Shown one piece after another: positions 1 to 6,110 of a stretch of 6,439 nucleotides of DNA. Source of the DNA: DHVE2 group archaeon. Lineage in GTDB: Archaea > Thermoplasmatota > Thermoplasmata > Thermoplasmatales > Aciduliprofundaceae. The stretch is from assembly GCA_015520985.1 (NCBI GenBank), contig WAOY01000128.1, positions 1 to 6,439 of the forward strand, read 5' to 3'. Numbering within the stretch: position 1 is the first letter of the stretch; the number at the start of each line of letters is the position of its first letter. The translations under genes and the position numbers were made by a program. The notes beneath the pieces were generated by a model, which was not told the DNA's origin, did no database searches, and saw only the letters and a list, made by a program, of their open reading frames with translations.

Positions 1-418
1 CAGGATTTCTGAGGTACTTTGCGTAGCCGCCGAAGAGCTCGTCCGCGCCCTGTCCCGTGCATATCTTATCGCTTAATGCGTTCCTGGCAGCGAACAGGAG
101 GGGCAGTTCGAACGAGATTTCCACAGGGGATAACTCGGGGAAATTCGATGCGATGATGCGCATACCCTCCAGGAGGGTATCTTCGTCTAAAAGCACAATC
201 CGGGTTTCCATCCCCAGGTATTCGGCGACTTCTTTTGCGTTCTCTATATCTCTGCTCCCCTCAAACCCAACGGTTATAAGGGAAATTCCAGGGGAATTGT
301 AAGCCAGGATTGAACTGTCGAGCCCCCCGGAAAAGGAGAGCGTTGAGCCCCGGGGACATCTTGTCCTTTTCAGAATTTCGGCGAGGGCATCCACTAATTT
401 TTCATCGCACATGGGCAT
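1..418 (-). CDS. Asparagine-synthetase-like PP-loop ATP pyrophosphatase, 5' part, glutaminase domain absent
   Basis: The visible 139 residues begin at MPMCDEKLVD and run off the window edge, so the C-terminus is missing. A PP-loop SGGLDSS sits at residues 30-36 and GQGADELFGGY at 122-132. Both are signatures of the synthetase domain of asparagine synthetase B (Asn_synthase family), which adenylates aspartate and transfers ammonia. The PP-loop comes only about 30 residues from the start. There is therefore no N-terminal Ntn glutaminase domain and no catalytic Cys2, so the protein would need free ammonia or a separate glutaminase. The start lies inside the glycyl-tRNA synthetase gene (17-bp overlap), with GGGGA a few bases upstream; a second ATG at 412 is possible. 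It is probably translated by coupling with its upstream neighbour. The family call is firm. The substrate is not, because related PP-loop enzymes act on other carboxylates. Confidence 0.88.
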   Translation of the reverse strand, partial: MPMCDEKLVDALAEILKRTRCPRGSTLSFSGGLDSSILAYNSPGISLITVGFEGSRDIENAKEVAEYLGMETRIVLLDEDTLLEGMRIIASNFPELSPVEISFELPLLFAARNALSDKICTGQGADELFGGYAKYLRNP

Positions 419-2096
419 CCAGTTCCCCGAAGGATATCCTCCCTTCAATCAGATTCCGGAGGGTATCGGGAAGTTTCTCCACAGGAACCCTCTTCTGCTC
501 CGTGCTGTCCCTCTCCCTCACGGTCACCGTCCCGTCTTTGAGGGTCTGGTAATCCACGGTGATGCAGAAGGGAACTCCAATTTCGTCAGCCCTGGCGTAC
601 CTCCTGCCTATGGAGCCGGAGTCATCGTAGTACGCGTTGATCCCGTTTTTCCTCAGGATATCTAGTATCTCCCTCGCCCTGGTATCCATCCCGTCCCTGT
701 TCATCAGGGGAAATACCCCGGCCTTCACCGCTGCAATCCTCGGGGGTATGCGGAGAACCTTGTACCCCGAATCCTCCCTCTCGTAGTAGGTGTGCTCCAG
801 GATGGCGTAGATCAGACGGTCTATACCGAATGATGGCTCGACCACATGGGGTATGAACCTCTCCCCGGATACCTTCCTCTCCTCCTCCACGATGTCGTAG
901 GCATCCTCCGGTATGGTGTAGGTGCTTCCGTTCATCTCCACCTTCAGTTCCACCTTCTCCTCGGGGGCCTCCATGCCCTCTAGCACCTCTGCTACGCTCT
1001 TTGCCTTGCCCTTGTACATGGGGCCCAGGATCTCCATGCGGGGCACTATCTTTCGCCTCTTGACAATCTTCTCCTCCTTGAACTTTCTGAAGGCGCGCAT
1101 ATCCGCGCCCGAGTACTGCATGTGGTGTTCAAGGTCGTAGGCACCGCGGTAAGCTATACCTATGACTTCCACCCATCCCCTGGAGAGCTCTATCTCGCAG
1201 TCCCATGTGTCCTTGGAGTAATGCGCTAATTCCTCGCGGTGGTGCTGCCTGAACCTCACGCGGGAGGTATCGATACCTATCTTCTCCAGGAAGCGCATTA
1301 TGCGGGCCATGTAGTACGCCATGTACGCGTTCACGATGCCCTTCTCGAAGGCCTCTCTCGCGCTAAGCCTGATGAACTCCCCGTCCATCTTCAGCAGAGG
1401 GAGCTCCACATCCTCTATCCTGGAATCGTCGAACCTCTCCTCCGGATCGACGAAAAGTTCGATCTCTGCCATGTTGAACTCCCTCTGCCTGAGAACCCCC
1501 TGCCTGGGGGATATCTCGTTGCGGTAAGCGCGGCCTATTTGAGCTACTCCCATGGGCAGTTTTTCGCGATTGATGCGGTACAGAAGGGGGAAATTGACGA
1601 ATATACCTTGCGCTGTCTCTGGCCTCAGAAACCCGACCTTGTCCAGGCCGATGCGCGTGGAGAACATGAGGTGGAACTCCTCCACATCCGTGAGCTCTCC
1701 TCCGCAGTCGGGACAGCGTATGTTCTTCTCCCTTATGACGCGGTTCATCTCCTCCGGGCTCAGGGCGTCGGGGATCTCCACGAATTCCCCGATGAGTTCG
1801 TCCACCCTGAACGCGTGGCCGCAGGATTTGCACCTTACCATGAAATCTGCGAATTTGTCCACGTGTCCCGATGCGCGGTAAACGATCTCTGGTCCAATCA
1901 CAGGCGAGTCTATGAGCATGAGGCCGTCGCGGTAAACGAACTCCTCGAGCCAGAGGTCAAGGAGATTCTTCTTCAGGTTCGCGCCCACCGGGCCGTAGTC
2001 GTAGAAGCCCGCTACGCCGCCGTATATCTCGTAGGAGTTCCAGAATATCCCGCGCCGCTTGGCTATGTCATTTATCTTGGAGCGAAGGTCCTTCAT
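402..2096 (-). CDS. glyS: Glycyl-tRNA synthetase, archaeal/eukaryotic single-chain class II type
   Basis: This cytoplasmic enzyme charges tRNA-Gly with glycine using ATP. The 564-residue product is complete and of normal length for archaeal GlyRS. The N-terminus (residues 14-40) has the typical FWNSYEIYGGVAGFYDYGP stretch, with no WHEP extension. Two CxxC pairs (C89/C92 and C128/C131) suggest a zinc ribbon. FLRPETAQGIFVNF at 156-169 is a glycine-enzyme signature. Motif 2 is around 188-207 (GRAYRNEISPRQGVLRQREF), and motif 3 is EPSFGIDRLIYAILEHTY at 420-437. Residues about 455-550 form the anticodon-binding fold (VFPLMNRD, then DDSGSIGRRYARADEIGVPF). Its ATG overlaps the stop of the CBS gene as ATGA, and GGTGTGGAGG lies just upstream, so it is probably coupled to that gene. 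Its own end overlaps the asparagine-synthetase-like gene. No key residue looks damaged. Confidence 0.97.
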   Translation of the reverse strand: MKDLRSKINDIAKRRGIFWNSYEIYGGVAGFYDYGPVGANLKKNLLDLWLEEFVYRDGLMLIDSPVIGPEIVYRASGHVDKFADFMVRCKSCGHAFRVDELIGEFVEIPDALSPEEMNRVIREKNIRCPDCGGELTDVEEFHLMFSTRIGLDKVGFLRPETAQGIFVNFPLLYRINREKLPMGVAQIGRAYRNEISPRQGVLRQREFNMAEIELFVDPEERFDDSRIEDVELPLLKMDGEFIRLSAREAFEKGIVNAYMAYYMARIMRFLEKIGIDTSRVRFRQHHREELAHYSKDTWDCEIELSRGWVEVIGIAYRGAYDLEHHMQYSGADMRAFRKFKEEKIVKRRKIVPRMEILGPMYKGKAKSVAEVLEGMEAPEEKVELKVEMNGSTYTIPEDAYDIVEEERKVSGERFIPHVVEPSFGIDRLIYAILEHTYYEREDSGYKVLRIPPRIAAVKAGVFPLMNRDGMDTRAREILDILRKNGINAYYDDSGSIGRRYARADEIGVPFCITVDYQTLKDGTVTVRERDSTEQKRVPVEKLPDTLRNLIEGRISFGELDAHVR

Positions 2097-2947
2097 TCCT
2101 CCACACCCGCCAGGGCAGCAACGAGGTCGACGTCAAAGACCATCGCCCTAAGGTTGTCGTGGAGATCCCTCACCGGGAGCTGGGAGAAGTTGTTCTTCTT
2201 CATGATCTTTGCGGCCTCCCAGACAGGTGCCTTGGAGAAAACGGTGATTGGGTCCCTTATCATGACCTCCTCAACGGGAACCACGGGCAGGTTTACCTTC
2301 TCCACCATGTAGAAGAGTTTCATCACGTTGCGCAGCCCCTCCCAGTTCCACGCATCCTCATCGTCGCCGAGTCCAAGCTCGGACATGGCCATGCGCTTGT
2401 CTATCTCCACCTTCTCGAAGAGGTCCCGGTCCGTCACGATGCCGATAAGCTCCCCGTGGTCGTCCACAACGGGGAACGCGGTTATTGCGGATAGGGTCAT
2501 GGCCTTGAACACAACGGGGAGGGGTGTGCACCTGTGTATCGGGAAGCAGGGCTTGGTTATGAACTCCTCCACGGGGATGTTGATCTTCTTCTTCACGATG
2601 ACCTTGAGGAAGTCCTGGGGTGTGATTATCCCTATCACATAGTTTTCGTCGTCCACCACCACTATGTGCCTCCTGTTGTACCTCATCATCACGCTGGCAG
2701 CGTAGCCTATCGAGTCTTCAGGGTGCACCACGGGGATATCGGTTCTCATTATCAGCGCCAGCTGCTCCTCGTCGGGCTTCTCGAATATGTCCCGCCTGGA
2801 TACCATGCCCAGGAGCTTTCCCTCTTTGTCCACAACGGGCATACCCGTTATGTTGTTCTTCACCAGGGCCTTGAGTACGTCCCTCCTGGTGGCAGGGGCA
2901 ACGATGGTTATCGGGTTCTCTGTCATAATGTCGCGCACAGTTTCCAT
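2093..2947 (-). CDS. Four-CBS-domain protein, putative adenine-nucleotide sensor
   Basis: The 284-residue soluble protein is made of CBS modules only. CBS1 is about 4-58 (VRDIMTENPITIVAPATRRDV, then GKLLGMVSRRDIF), CBS2 about 62-118 (VIGIITPQDF), CBS3 about 124-182 (VEEFITKPCFPIHRCTPL, then GELIGIVTDRDLF) and CBS4 about 222-282 (VEEVMIRDPITVFSKAPVWEAA, ending in VFDVDLV). CBS pairs commonly bind AMP, ATP, S-adenosylmethionine or similar ligands and regulate a partner. The xGIVTDRDL-type endings at CBS1-3 fit nucleotide binding; CBS4 has the less typical FDVDL. An acidic, aromatic insert at about 183-221 (LGLGDDEDAWNWEG within it) separates CBS3 from CBS4. No catalytic or DNA-binding domain is visible. 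It has its own promoter and RBS, and its stop overlaps the GlyRS start by 4 bp, so a role tied to translation or amino acid supply is a reasonable inference. The ligand and partner are unknown. Confidence 0.92.
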   Translation of the reverse strand: METVRDIMTENPITIVAPATRRDVLKALVKNNITGMPVVDKEGKLLGMVSRRDIFEKPDEEQLALIMRTDIPVVHPEDSIGYAASVMMRYNRRHIVVVDDENYVIGIITPQDFLKVIVKKKINIPVEEFITKPCFPIHRCTPLPVVFKAMTLSAITAFPVVDDHGELIGIVTDRDLFEKVEIDKRMAMSELGLGDDEDAWNWEGLRNVMKLFYMVEKVNLPVVPVEEVMIRDPITVFSKAPVWEAAKIMKKNNFSQLPVRDLHDNLRAMVFDVDLVAALAGVEE

Positions 2948-2949
2948 AA

Positions 2950-2957
2950 ATCACACC
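2950..2957 (-). promoter_or_regulatory. Ribosome binding site of the CBS gene
   Basis: GGTGTGAT lies two bases before the ATG at 2947, and its GGTG core is 6 bases from that ATG. It resembles the archaeal consensus GGTGATC and supports this start. Given the TATA position, it would lie at the very 5' end of the mRNA. Confidence 0.55.
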
Positions 2958-2964
2958 CAGCACC

Positions 2965-2979
2965 AAAAAAAAGAGAAGG
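2965..2979 (-). terminator. Oligo-T terminator after the surface-protein gene
   Basis: On the transcribed strand the sequence reads CCTTCTCTTTTTTTT, ending in eight consecutive T. It begins 16 bases past the TGA of the surface-protein gene. Archaeal RNA polymerase often stops at such tracts without a hairpin, and no hairpin is evident here. The tract lies between the TATA box and the expected start site of the next gene, so the two transcription units are packed into 48 bp. Confidence 0.6.
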
Positions 2980-2993
2980 TATATAATCCTTGT
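2980..2993 (-). promoter_or_regulatory. TATA/BRE promoter of the CBS-GlyRS-asparagine-synthetase-like operon
   Basis: The minus strand reads ACAAGG (BRE-like, 2993-2988) followed by ATTATATA (TATA box, 2987-2980). The TATA centre is about 36 bases before the ATG. With the usual 26-base spacing, transcription would start near 2957, leaving a leader of about 10 bases that begins with the ribosome site. The three downstream genes overlap, so this promoter probably serves all of them. Confidence 0.65.
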
Positions 2994-2995
2994 GT

Positions 2996-5446
2996 TCAGA
3001 GCTCGCCGAGTTCCTCTTCCTCAGGTTCAACGCCCTGGGTCTGCCCGGAGGGTTCCTCCGGCTCCTCTTCCACCTCTCCCTCCGGAGAGTAGGGCTTGGG
3101 CGGGCCTTTCTTCTTCTTTACCGTGCTTATCGGCGCAACCGCGGTTCCCCTGGGTCCCCTGCGGAGCATCAGAATTGCGAGGACCCCTATGACTATTGCC
3201 ACGATGACCAGGATCAGGTTCACGAATGAGAGCAGTGGCATGCCTGCTATGTCCTGCATGGCCCAAGAGCCCCTCTCCACGTTTATCGTCAGGAGATTCT
3301 CGGTGCTCCAGTGGTTGTCACCGTCGCTCACCCAGATCACTATGGCGTATCCGCCCTTCAGTTCCCCGGGAATCTTGAGCGAGATAGTCCCGCTGAGTTC
3401 GTCCTCGCCCAGGACCTTCTCCCAGTGGTAGTTGGTGTTCATTATGGCCCAGTGCAGCACTATTACGTGTGGGTCGAATTCACCGTACTTGGTTATGTTG
3501 TACGCTATCTTTATGGTCTGCCCCGGTTCGAAGACCATGCTCTGGTACCTGGAATTCGTCACAATATGCGTGTCCACAAGGTACCCGACAAAGCGGTATA
3601 TTTTGATGGAATTCACCGCGAAGTAGTTCCCGTCCTGCGCTTCCGCTGTGATTGTGTAGTAGTCCGGGGAGGCATCGGGCACGGTGAAGGTGAACTCGTT
3701 AAGGGATGCGTTCATCTCCATCACGACATTCCCGCTGTCGTCGAACACCTTGTACCTGAGCGCCGTCGGGTGCATCACGTTGCTCTTGAACTCGGAGTAT
3801 ATGATTATCTGGTCACCCGCGTCGAAGTAGTAGTTCTGGGAGGCGCTCAGGTATATGTACCCGTAGTAAACCGAGGCGCTCTCGGAGTCAACCCTGTCGT
3901 CCCCGTTGGAGAAATACGCCCGGGCGGACACGTATACGTTGCCCGAGTAGTTGGTGGGGAGTGTGTAGGTCAGGGAGTCCTGGGTGGTGGAGGTGTAGTA
4001 AAGGAGCCTGCTCTGGGTGTATATCCACACCTCGTAACCGTCCAGGGCTACGTTATCCGGGTGCGTGGAATGCAGGTAGATGTGCATGGTGTCCCCTGCG
4101 AGGTAAGAGTCGCGGTCGAGGCGCACCACCACGCCTAGGGCTGCGCTCATGTAGGTGGTGTACTCCACCTTCGCGTGCTCGTTGTTCACCGACACGCCCG
4201 CCTTAACAGTGATCAGCGCGTCCTTGTCCACGTCGGGGATCTCCCATATGAGGTACGCCTTACCTGCGACGTCCGTGTAGCCGTAGTCGGTGTAGTTCCT
4301 GTACCACAGCACCTTCCAGTACTTCTCGATGGTTATGTTTATGTAGTCAACGTGCACGTTGCCCAGCGGGGACGTGTGCGTGCTGGACTTGGCGTAGGTA
4401 CTCACCATGATCCTCGCCTTCTTGCCCGGCGAGTAGGAGGAGTCCAGGGGACTCATGGACATCGTGGCGTTCAGGTGCCCGGTTTCGAAGTAAACGTACG
4501 TTTCGTCGTAGTGCCTGCCCGTGGCGTTGGTGTTCTCGTACACTATCTTCAGGTAGTACGTCCTGTCGGCGACCATGTGGTCCCCCGTGCCGGTCTCGTA
4601 ATCGCTCAGGGTGTATGTGGTGAACTCGTCGCCCTGCCCTATGTAGGGGCCAAAGGTTATGCTCGGGTCGCTCGCGTCCACGATCCACCACTTGTACTGG
4701 GCGTTGCTTATCTCGCTGTGGGTCTTGAGCCAGTACACCGAGACGTACACGTGTATTTTCTCGGAGAGCAGGTACACGGCGGGATATCCTTTGTCAATGC
4801 TCGCGGTCACCTCCACGCTCCTGACTGAGAAGTACTTTGACTGTATGTAGTTGGTACCGTTGTAGAGGTTGAGCTTGTAGCTATCGTCGCCGATGTTCAG
4901 CTCTATCTGGAATATGGCGACCCCCGTATCGTTGGTGTGCACCTCCATCCCGCCGCTTGCCGGGTAAACCTGCGCCCCCGTTGAATTGGTTATGTTCACC
5001 AGGTACGTCTTGTTATCCTCCCCGGTCAGCTTCACCCACATTGTCTCACCGCTCAGGTAGGTTGTGGTGGTGTGGGTGTACGCACTGGGCCAGAGTTCAA
5101 GGCCTCTGCGGACCTCTATGCTCTTGCTCGCAAGGACGTCATTACCACTGACCAGCTGAAGGGTGTGCTCCCCGACGTTCAGGTCGTTGGACGGGTTCAC
5201 CCTGTAGTAGCCCACGTAATCCCCGGTGGCATTTGTCCTTATGACGTCCATCACACTCCCATCCACGCGCAGCGTGTACCACGTGTTGTTGTCCCCGTGG
5301 ACAGTCACGGTCATTAGTTCGCCGAGGACGTAGACGCTCTTATCCGTTTTCAACGATTCTCCGGCTCTGAGCCCCGAACCACTGCCAGCGGCAGCCACGC
5401 TTCCCATGAGAAGAAGCATAACCACCAGCACTATCCAGCTCCTCAT
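2996..5446 (-). CDS. Large glycosylated surface protein, seven beta-sandwich-like repeats, C-terminal membrane anchor
   Basis: I do not recognise a named family. Residues 1-20 form a signal peptide (MRSWIVLVVMLLLMGSVAAA, likely cut before GSGSG). The ectodomain to about 730 can be split into seven modules starting near 30, 116, 211, 324, 437, 530 and 622. Most open with a tyrosine or phenylalanine, then G-E/D/K/Q and alternating hydrophobics (SVYVLGELMTVTV, TTYLSGETMWVKL, SSYSPGKKARIMV, DSYLAGDTMHIYL). This resembles the strand pattern of Ig-like or macroglobulin (MG) domains. Fourteen N-x-S/T sequons (N53 to N650) all lie outside the membrane. No cysteine occurs anywhere. One helix at about 738-761 is followed by RRGPR, a KKKK cluster and an acidic end, giving a type I topology. 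Possible roles are cell envelope, adhesion or binding of extracellular polymers; no enzyme motif or thioester motif is seen. It has its own promoter, RBS and terminator. Confidence 0.85.
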   Translation of the reverse strand: MRSWIVLVVMLLLMGSVAAAGSGSGLRAGESLKTDKSVYVLGELMTVTVHGDNNTWYTLRVDGSVMDVIRTNATGDYVGYYRVNPSNDLNVGEHTLQLVSGNDVLASKSIEVRRGLELWPSAYTHTTTTYLSGETMWVKLTGEDNKTYLVNITNSTGAQVYPASGGMEVHTNDTGVAIFQIELNIGDDSYKLNLYNGTNYIQSKYFSVRSVEVTASIDKGYPAVYLLSEKIHVYVSVYWLKTHSEISNAQYKWWIVDASDPSITFGPYIGQGDEFTTYTLSDYETGTGDHMVADRTYYLKIVYENTNATGRHYDETYVYFETGHLNATMSMSPLDSSYSPGKKARIMVSTYAKSSTHTSPLGNVHVDYINITIEKYWKVLWYRNYTDYGYTDVAGKAYLIWEIPDVDKDALITVKAGVSVNNEHAKVEYTTYMSAALGVVVRLDRDSYLAGDTMHIYLHSTHPDNVALDGYEVWIYTQSRLLYYTSTTQDSLTYTLPTNYSGNVYVSARAYFSNGDDRVDSESASVYYGYIYLSASQNYYFDAGDQIIIYSEFKSNVMHPTALRYKVFDDSGNVVMEMNASLNEFTFTVPDASPDYYTITAEAQDGNYFAVNSIKIYRFVGYLVDTHIVTNSRYQSMVFEPGQTIKIAYNITKYGEFDPHVIVLHWAIMNTNYHWEKVLGEDELSGTISLKIPGELKGGYAIVIWVSDGDNHWSTENLLTINVERGSWAMQDIAGMPLLSFVNLILVIVAIVIGVLAILMLRRGPRGTAVAPISTVKKKKGPPKPYSPEGEVEEEPEEPSGQTQGVEPEEEELGEL

Positions 5447-5451
5447 TTCAA

Positions 5452-5457
5452 ATCACC
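5452..5457 (-). promoter_or_regulatory. Ribosome binding site of the surface-protein gene
   Basis: GGTGAT sits five bases before the ATG at 5446. It is a perfect match to the archaeal anti-Shine-Dalgarno sequence and fixes this start, which also begins a good signal peptide. Confidence 0.75.
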
Positions 5458-5479
5458 GCATGCATATCTCCGTGGGGGC

Positions 5480-5493
5480 ATTTAAGATTTTTG
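5480..5493 (-). promoter_or_regulatory. Probable promoter of the surface-protein gene
   Basis: The minus strand reads CAAAAA (BRE-like) followed by TCTTAAAT (TATA-like). The TATA centre is about 37 bases before the ATG, almost the same distance as for the CBS gene. The predicted start near 5457 would again put GGTGAT at the 5' end of a very short leader. A second AT-rich element, ATTTTATTAAT (5509-5499), could serve instead with a leader of about 30 bases. Confidence 0.5.
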
Positions 5494-5510
5494 GTACATT
5501 AATAAAATAT

Positions 5511-6074
5511 TCACCAGGGCACGTCCTTGTATCCTAGTTTGTACGCCGCTATGTTTACGGAGCGGTGAAGCAGCGGGGTCACCACGAAAACCGTGGCCAC
5601 GGCCACAGGGTTCCAGAAGTGCCTAAGGAACCAGTCCGGGAAGAGGAGAAAGGCGAAGATCCAGGCGACGATGACGAAGGGCAGTTGATCGAGCAAGAAT
5701 GCACGGCCGCCGCTCTCTATGCCGAGGCGCCTCTTGATGAACGAGCCCGTGGCGTCCCCGAGGAGGGAGGAGAAGGATAGGGTGAGAACGAGAAGGATTG
5801 CCGTTCCCCAGTCATTGGAGAACGGGGGGAACCACTCCTGTGGCAAAAATGAAGAGAGGTAGTTCTGCACAAGGCCCACGGAGAAGCCCAGGAGGGAACC
5901 GCCGAAGAAACCGCGCCATGTCTTGCTCTTCCCGAGGATTCTCCGGCCGTCGTAGAACTTCCTGCCGAAGTCCATGGGTGTGCCTCCCCCGAATATGACC
6001 GCGCCGGGATTAGGAACGTAGACGGGGAGCATGAGCCACAGGGTCGCCACCATTCCCTCTAATACTTCCAGCAT
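5511..6074 (-). CDS. carS: CDP-archaeol synthase (CTP:2,3-di-O-geranylgeranyl-sn-glycerol-1-phosphate cytidylyltransferase)
   Basis: This integral membrane enzyme joins CTP and digeranylgeranylglyceryl phosphate to give CDP-archaeol, the common precursor of archaeal polar phospholipids. The 187-residue form shows the family pattern: PNPGAVIFGGGTPMDFG (21-37), DGRRILGKSKTWRG (42-55), GDATGSFIKRRLG (106-118) and a DQLPF motif (129-133), the last two resembling the CdsA cytidylyltransferase region. Hydrophobic segments lie at about 8-20, 56-70, 91-106, 131-146 and 156-169. I chose the ATG at 6074. An upstream TTG (6089) would add five residues but has no ribosome site, whereas the promoter is spaced to start transcription exactly at this ATG. 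The length fits the family. The upstream DUF364 gene ends 24 bp away. The function is well supported by family; the start is inferred. Confidence 0.95.
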   Translation of the reverse strand: MLEVLEGMVATLWLMLPVYVPNPGAVIFGGGTPMDFGRKFYDGRRILGKSKTWRGFFGGSLLGFSVGLVQNYLSSFLPQEWFPPFSNDWGTAILLVLTLSFSSLLGDATGSFIKRRLGIESGGRAFLLDQLPFVIVAWIFAFLLFPDWFLRHFWNPVAVATVFVVTPLLHRSVNIAAYKLGYKDVPW

Positions 6075-6096
6075 TTGCACGGGATTCAATGGAGAC

Positions 6097-6110
6097 TATT
6101 AATACTTTCC
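6097..6110 (-). promoter_or_regulatory. carS promoter embedded in the 3' end of the DUF364 gene, leaderless spacing
   Basis: The minus strand reads GGAAAG (BRE-like, 6110-6105) then TATTAATA (6104-6097). The TATA centre is 26-27 bases before the ATG at 6074, the usual archaeal distance to the transcription start. There is no Shine-Dalgarno sequence before that ATG, which fits a leaderless mRNA. The same bases encode the last Gly-Lys-Tyr of the DUF364 protein and its TAA-TAG tandem stop. Confidence 0.65.

Noticed and set aside
1363..1833. Minus-strand 156-codon frame within the GlyRS gene in another frame
   Set aside because: It has Arg/Gly/Pro/His-rich composition with no domain, and is fully covered by the conserved GlyRS frame.
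1239..2312. Long open frame (357 codons) on the plus strand opposite the GlyRS gene
   Set aside because: It is the mirror of a strongly conserved gene in GC-rich DNA. The translation is rich in His, Val, Leu and Glu with no recognisable domain, and it runs across the GlyRS/CBS junction.
3311..4138. Plus-strand open frame of 275 codons opposite the surface-protein gene
   Set aside because: It has extreme Val/His/Gly composition and no signal or motif. It is an antisense shadow of the Tyr-, Asp- and Ser-rich coding strand. The same holds for the 217-codon frame at 4175-4828 and the 150-codon frame at 2534-2986.
2996..5446. Surface protein as an alpha-2-macroglobulin or a secreted protease
   Set aside because: There is no GCGEQ thioester (no cysteine at all), no catalytic motif and no bait-region-like segment; only the repeat pattern is similar.
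5499..5509. T-containing AT-rich stretch after carS as a terminator
   Set aside because: The longest T run on the transcribed strand is four and no hairpin is seen. It is equally likely to be an alternative upstream TATA element, so I do not call a terminator.
6075..6089. TTG start for carS giving a 192-residue protein
   Set aside because: There is no ribosome site before it, it is a rare start, and the promoter spacing and family alignment favour the ATG at 6074.
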